Of a stretch of DNA of 64,000 nucleotides, positions 61,407 to 64,000 are shown piece by piece (position 1 is the first letter of the stretch; every line of letters begins with the position of its first letter). The translations under genes were made by a program, and so were the position numbers. The DNA is from Natronospira bacteriovora (GTDB lineage: Bacteria; Pseudomonadota; Gammaproteobacteria; Natronospirales; Natronospiraceae), in contig NZ_JAVDDT010000007.1 in the NCBI RefSeq assembly GCF_030848495.1, positions 147,030 to 211,029 on the forward strand, written 5' to 3'. Below the pieces are notes generated by a model. The model did no database searches. It saw only the letters and a program-made list of their open reading frames with translations, and was not told the origin of the DNA.

Positions 61407-61408
61407 GC

Positions 61409-61502
61409 ACATAACAAAGCCTTCAACCGGACGCGGGGCAAGCTCCGGGCCGGCTTCGCCGGGCTGGCTCAGTGGCCGCGCCGGTTAAGGCAAACGTTAT
61501 AA
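61409..61502 (+). repeat. attC site 2
   Basis: The left core ACATAAC (61409-61415) and right core GTTATAA (61496-61502) bound TTCAACCGGACGCGG paired with CCGCGCCGGTTAAGG. The longer left core GCACATAAC exactly complements the start of cassette 2. Confidence 0.9.
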
Positions 61503-61526
61503 GCCAATATAAGCCAAGGAGAGTTC

Positions 61527-62063
61527 GTGTTATCTCAAGTTTTCAATGAGGCTTTACAGGCTTTTTTCGAGGCCGAAGCTCAAAACATACTAAGTGGGGT
61601 GAGCGAGCGAAATCTTTGCGCTAGGTTGGCTATGCCTTTGCAAGTGTTTGCCAACGAAAATGGTTACCCCGGATACTATGCAGACCCAGAATATAATCGA
61701 AAGCAAAATGGCAGGGTGAAAACCATCCTCGATGACGACATGCAAGTAGTGACTATCACTTGTGATTTAATCTTGCATAGTCGCGGCGAAGTCATGAGGA
61801 AAGATAATCTTATTGCCATTGAAATGAAGAAATCTGAGCGACCAGAAGAAGAAAAAATTAGTGATAGATCTAGATTGAGGGCATTGACAAAATCTAGCTT
61901 TGATGGTGTTTGGTCTTACGATGGGGAAGCACACCCAGAACATGTGTGCGGCTATGAGCTTGGTTACTTTGTAGAGCTGAATCCAGAGAATCGATCTTAT
62001 GTAGTTCAGGTGTTTAAGGCAGGAGAACTCATAGATGAATTTGGTGGCCAATTCGGCTTATAA
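61527..62063 (+). CDS. Cassette 3: PD-(D/E)xK nuclease-like protein
   Basis: 178 residues. Asp80 (TITCDLIL) and Glu99-Met-Lys101 (IAIEMKKS) form a D-x18-ExK pattern on predicted strands, as in PD-(D/E)xK nucleases. An upstream Glu in SERNLCARL could be the fourth residue. GTG 61527 follows AAGGAGAG. The C-terminus overlaps the start of the attC. It could be a nuclease-fold protein without activity. Confidence 0.65.
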   Translation: MLSQVFNEALQAFFEAEAQNILSGVSERNLCARLAMPLQVFANENGYPGYYADPEYNRKQNGRVKTILDDDMQVVTITCDLILHSRGEVMRKDNLIAIEMKKSERPEEEKISDRSRLRALTKSSFDGVWSYDGEAHPEHVCGYELGYFVELNPENRSYVVQVFKAGELIDEFGGQFGL

Positions 62064-62129
62064 CAATCGCAAGCACGCGGACCAAATTTCCGCTTCGCTG
62101 CAATTTGTCCGGTGTTGCGGACGTTAGAC
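62058..62129 (+). repeat. attC site 3
   Basis: The left core TTATAAC (62058-62064) and right core GTTAGAC (62123-62129) enclose a short palindrome with ACGCGGACCAAATTT and AATTTGTCCGG. It is the shortest attC here, 72 bp. Confidence 0.9.
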
Positions 62130-62147
62130 CAAGCAAGGAGATTCCGG

Positions 62148-62738
62148 GTGTCGAGTTCCGCGGTTGAAAACCTTGTTTTTCTACTGATCGGCTGGGCGCT
62201 CAGTACATTTACTGCGCTTGCAGTCTATTTGTGGAAGACGAATGAGGAAAAACGTCGCGTATTCTCTAGGGTCTGGCGGGTCTTGGAAGATATTTTTATT
62301 GATGTAGAAATATCAAAGGCGTGGCGACAGGCGGGTGGGATAGAAAGTATCAAGGCACTGTTCGACCTTGACGAAGGTGATTTCAAGGAGCTTCCGCCTT
62401 CTCCGCCGACCCTTCCGCAGGATTATGATCAAGTCTTATCAGATGTGTCGGATTGGGAAGCCCGGAAGGGAGCGGCGGACATCAGTAAATCATTGGGGGG
62501 TATTTCGGGATTGGTACAGGGGTTGACGCAGATCTACGCCGGAATGGCGGTTTATGTTGAGAACTCACGGTATGGCCCAGTCCCTGAGCGAGCTCGGTCC
62601 GCCTATATTTCGCAACTGGCGCAGTTAGAGAAGAACTTGCAAAGCCTATTTAAAATTGTAGATAGGCATCGGCAAGGTCCAATTAGTCGGCTGTTTGGTG
62701 CTATAGGTAGATGGTGGAAAACGAATAACAGGCAGTGA
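62148..62738 (+). CDS. Cassette 4: membrane-anchored protein of unknown function
   Basis: 196 residues with one N-terminal helix (LVFLLIGWALSTFTALAVYLW), then a cytoplasmic region with predicted helices (ISQLAQLEKNLQSLFKIVD). GTG 62148 was chosen, seven bases after AAGGAG; a longer frame begins inside attC 3. I do not recognise the family. Confidence 0.7.
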   Translation: MSSSAVENLVFLLIGWALSTFTALAVYLWKTNEEKRRVFSRVWRVLEDIFIDVEISKAWRQAGGIESIKALFDLDEGDFKELPPSPPTLPQDYDQVLSDVSDWEARKGAADISKSLGGISGLVQGLTQIYAGMAVYVENSRYGPVPERARSAYISQLAQLEKNLQSLFKIVDRHRQGPISRLFGAIGRWWKTNNRQ

Positions 62739-62754
62739 GTTCACCCAGTTTATG

Positions 62755-62836
62755 GTCTAACAACAGCGTGAACGCGGACCGGTTTACCCTCTGCGTTCGC
62801 ACAGGGTAAACCGTCCGGTTACGCTGGGCGTTAGGA
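62755..62836 (+). repeat. attC site 4
   Basis: The left core GTCTAAC (62755-62761) and right core GTTAGGA (62830-62836) bound AACGCGGACCGGTTTACCC paired with GGGTAAACCGTCCGGTT. Confidence 0.92.
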
Positions 62837-62845
62837 AGTCGAATC

Positions 62846-63352
62846 ATGAAGCTCTTTCTTTCCCTAGCTTTCATTCTTGTGGCGGTGGATGCCCCGGGCA
62901 AGGCGTGGTGGGTGACTGAGCGGGTTACCCCTAGCGATACGAGATACCTTGGTCAGTCGGTTGATACGCTAAGGGTGGATTTTGAGAAAATTGCGATTTT
63001 TGACTGTGGATCTGACAACGTATTCTCGCCTTCCCAGTGTCAAGAATTGGCCGAACAGCGGGCGATGTTTCGCGTTGATATGTCAATCGACAAGTCATCT
63101 GAGATTTTACGTTGGGAGGTAGGGCTGGCTGAAACGGAGGCGGGCCAGGATTATAAGATTCTCATTGCCTCGAATCTGCAAGATGATGAAATTGAGGTGG
63201 TGTTTTCTGAGTACACAGTCGACACGCACTTCTCTGCCCTTTTTGTGCGCGAAGGCAGGCTATTTTGGGCACATTGCCTGGAGTGCGGGCAGCTTGCCGA
63301 GGTACTTTATGAAGATGGCCGGTGGGTCCTGGATTGGGGTGATGAATACTAA
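62846..63352 (+). CDS. Cassette 5: exported protein of unknown function
   Basis: 168 residues with a signal peptide (LFLSLAFILVAVDAPGKA). Four cysteines follow the signal (IFDCGS, SQCQEL, HCLECG), which may form disulfides. The Trp-rich C-terminus ends WVLDWGDEY. The start is 16 bases after the recombination point; a weak GGAAG precedes it. No family was recognised. Confidence 0.7.
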   Translation: MKLFLSLAFILVAVDAPGKAWWVTERVTPSDTRYLGQSVDTLRVDFEKIAIFDCGSDNVFSPSQCQELAEQRAMFRVDMSIDKSSEILRWEVGLAETEAGQDYKILIASNLQDDEIEVVFSEYTVDTHFSALFVREGRLFWAHCLECGQLAEVLYEDGRWVLDWGDEY

Positions 63353-63355
63353 ACT

Positions 63356-63454
63356 TCCTAACCAGTCGCTCGAGTTCGCTCCGGCCCTGGCCGGGCCTGC
63401 GCCGGACGGGCTTTCCGCTCCGCTTCAAGCCCGCCGCTCAGCTTTGCGTTAGGA
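63356..63454 (+). repeat. attC site 5
   Basis: The left core TCCTAAC (63356-63362) and right core GTTAGGA (63448-63454). The arms are less perfect and the centre is GC-rich (GGCCGGGCCTGCGCCGG). At 99 bp it is the longest here. Confidence 0.88.
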
Positions 63455-63461
63455 GTATCGC

Positions 63462-63971
63462 ATGAGGTGGATCCTCTTGCTATTGGCTCTCGTACCTATC
63501 TTCGTATCCGCTCAATTGACGCCGGAGCAAGAGGCGATGCTTGAGCGAATGGACGAAATTGATCGCTACATTCACCGTGCCCCCATATTTCTCGATGACT
63601 CATCCCAGGGAGGTCTTCGGGCAACTGCCAAGGTTCTTGATGAAAGCTGTGAGGACGTCGAAAACCCCCACGCAGATGGGGTTTTGACGTATTGCACCAT
63701 TCAGTTTCAGGGAGGTCTGGAAGCCCGGTATCGCGTGTTTGGTGATCCTCAGCAGCTTCATGTCATTTGGATTGATATTCAATCCTCTAGGTGGGTTCTC
63801 GCGCGTGATGTCGCGGTGGGCCAGTCATTCGAGCATGTAGTCACGGCGTTGGGCGAACCGACAATTAGAGAAGAAGACAGGGTCGTCTATTCTGGCGTGA
63901 CCGAGCAAGCATTATTCGAACTTAGCAATGGAAACGTCAGCCGGATTCGGCTGAAATATTATGTCGATTGA
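63462..63971 (+). CDS. Cassette 6: exported protein of unknown function
   Basis: 169 residues with a signal peptide (ILLLLALVPIFVSA) and one cysteine pair (DESCEDV and TYCTIQF). The segment VGQSFEHVVTALGEPTIREE recalls the VxxALGxP turn of BamE/SmpA-like folds, but the match is loose. The start is 14 bases after the recombination point, with AGGAG just upstream. Confidence 0.7.
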   Translation: MRWILLLLALVPIFVSAQLTPEQEAMLERMDEIDRYIHRAPIFLDDSSQGGLRATAKVLDESCEDVENPHADGVLTYCTIQFQGGLEARYRVFGDPQQLHVIWIDIQSSRWVLARDVAVGQSFEHVVTALGEPTIREEDRVVYSGVTEQALFELSNGNVSRIRLKYYVD

Positions 63972-63973
63972 AC

Positions 63974-64000
63974 TCCTAACCACAGCGTCAACACGGATCG
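63974..64000 (+). repeat. attC site 6, truncated by the window edge
   Basis: The left core TCCTAAC (63974-63980) is followed by CAGCGTCAACACGGA, the usual attC arm. AACTCCTAAC complements the start of cassette 6. The array probably continues. Confidence 0.82.

Overview
The window is a chromosomal stretch of a GC-rich gammaproteobacterium. The housekeeping genes (mutS, recA-recX-alaS-csrA, uppP, lgt-thyA, split gcvPA/gcvPB, phhAB, kmo-kynU) suggest a free-living, aerobic, amino-acid-using bacterium. The exact lineage cannot be fixed by reading alone; a Chromatiales or Wenzhouxiangella-like group would fit.

Layout. 1-2.4 kb: a truncated SDR oxidoreductase, nudB and a lipase-like hydrolase, separated by palindromic repeats with GTTGTC microsatellite ends. 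2.6-11.6 kb: DNA repair and housekeeping genes (mutS, pncC, thpR, SOS-boxed recA, recX, alaS, csrA). 11.7-12.5 kb: tRNA-Ser(GCU) and tRNA-Arg(ACG), each followed by a related tail that regenerates the tRNA 3' end. 12.5-20.5 kb: a UbiH-type monooxygenase, phhB-phhA, ispG, an MFS transporter and a DUF885 lipoprotein. 20.7-29.9 kb: gcvT-gcvH-gcvPA-tpx-gcvPB, a PfkB kinase and a tandem-domain HtrA-like protease. 30-37.9 kb: rlmI, lgt-thyA, a possible orphan transcript, an outer-membrane protein, mgtE, uppP, a GDT1-type transporter and folA. 38-42.4 kb: a zinc-linked cluster (DUF3299 protein, ABC permease with a His/Asp-rich loop, ABC ATPase, zur, CobW/ZigA GTPase) with two candidate Zur boxes. 42.7-45.8 kb: kmo and kynU. 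45.9-50.8 kb: a periplasmic-sensor GGDEF-EAL protein and pta-ackA. 50.8-54.1 kb: a heme-c-motif lipoprotein and outer-membrane barrel pair, a frameshifted paralogue, and a divergent Fe-S-type regulator. 54.3-58.6 kb: a nucleotide-transporter-like MFS protein, a Tat-exported aldo/keto reductase, an Lrp regulator and methionine gamma-lyase.

The last 5 kb is a chromosomal integron. An intact intI lies on the minus strand behind a perfect CTGT-N8-ACAG LexA box, and is followed by an attI-like junction and at least six same-direction gene cassettes. The first five attC sites are complete; the sixth is cut by the window edge. In all six cassettes the left core of the attC is the exact reverse complement of that cassette's first bases, which confirms the boundaries. 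The cassettes are visibly AT-richer than the host. They encode a lipoprotein, a protein with an RNxxxH (HEPN-like) motif, a protein with a PD-(D/E)xK-like motif, a membrane-anchored protein and two exported proteins.

A second theme is a dense population of palindromic intergenic elements in several families. Some supply the stop codons of neighbouring genes. One family conserves base pairing while its stem sequence changes. Part of zur, with the flanking repeat, has been copied to the 3' end of the neighbouring cobW gene.
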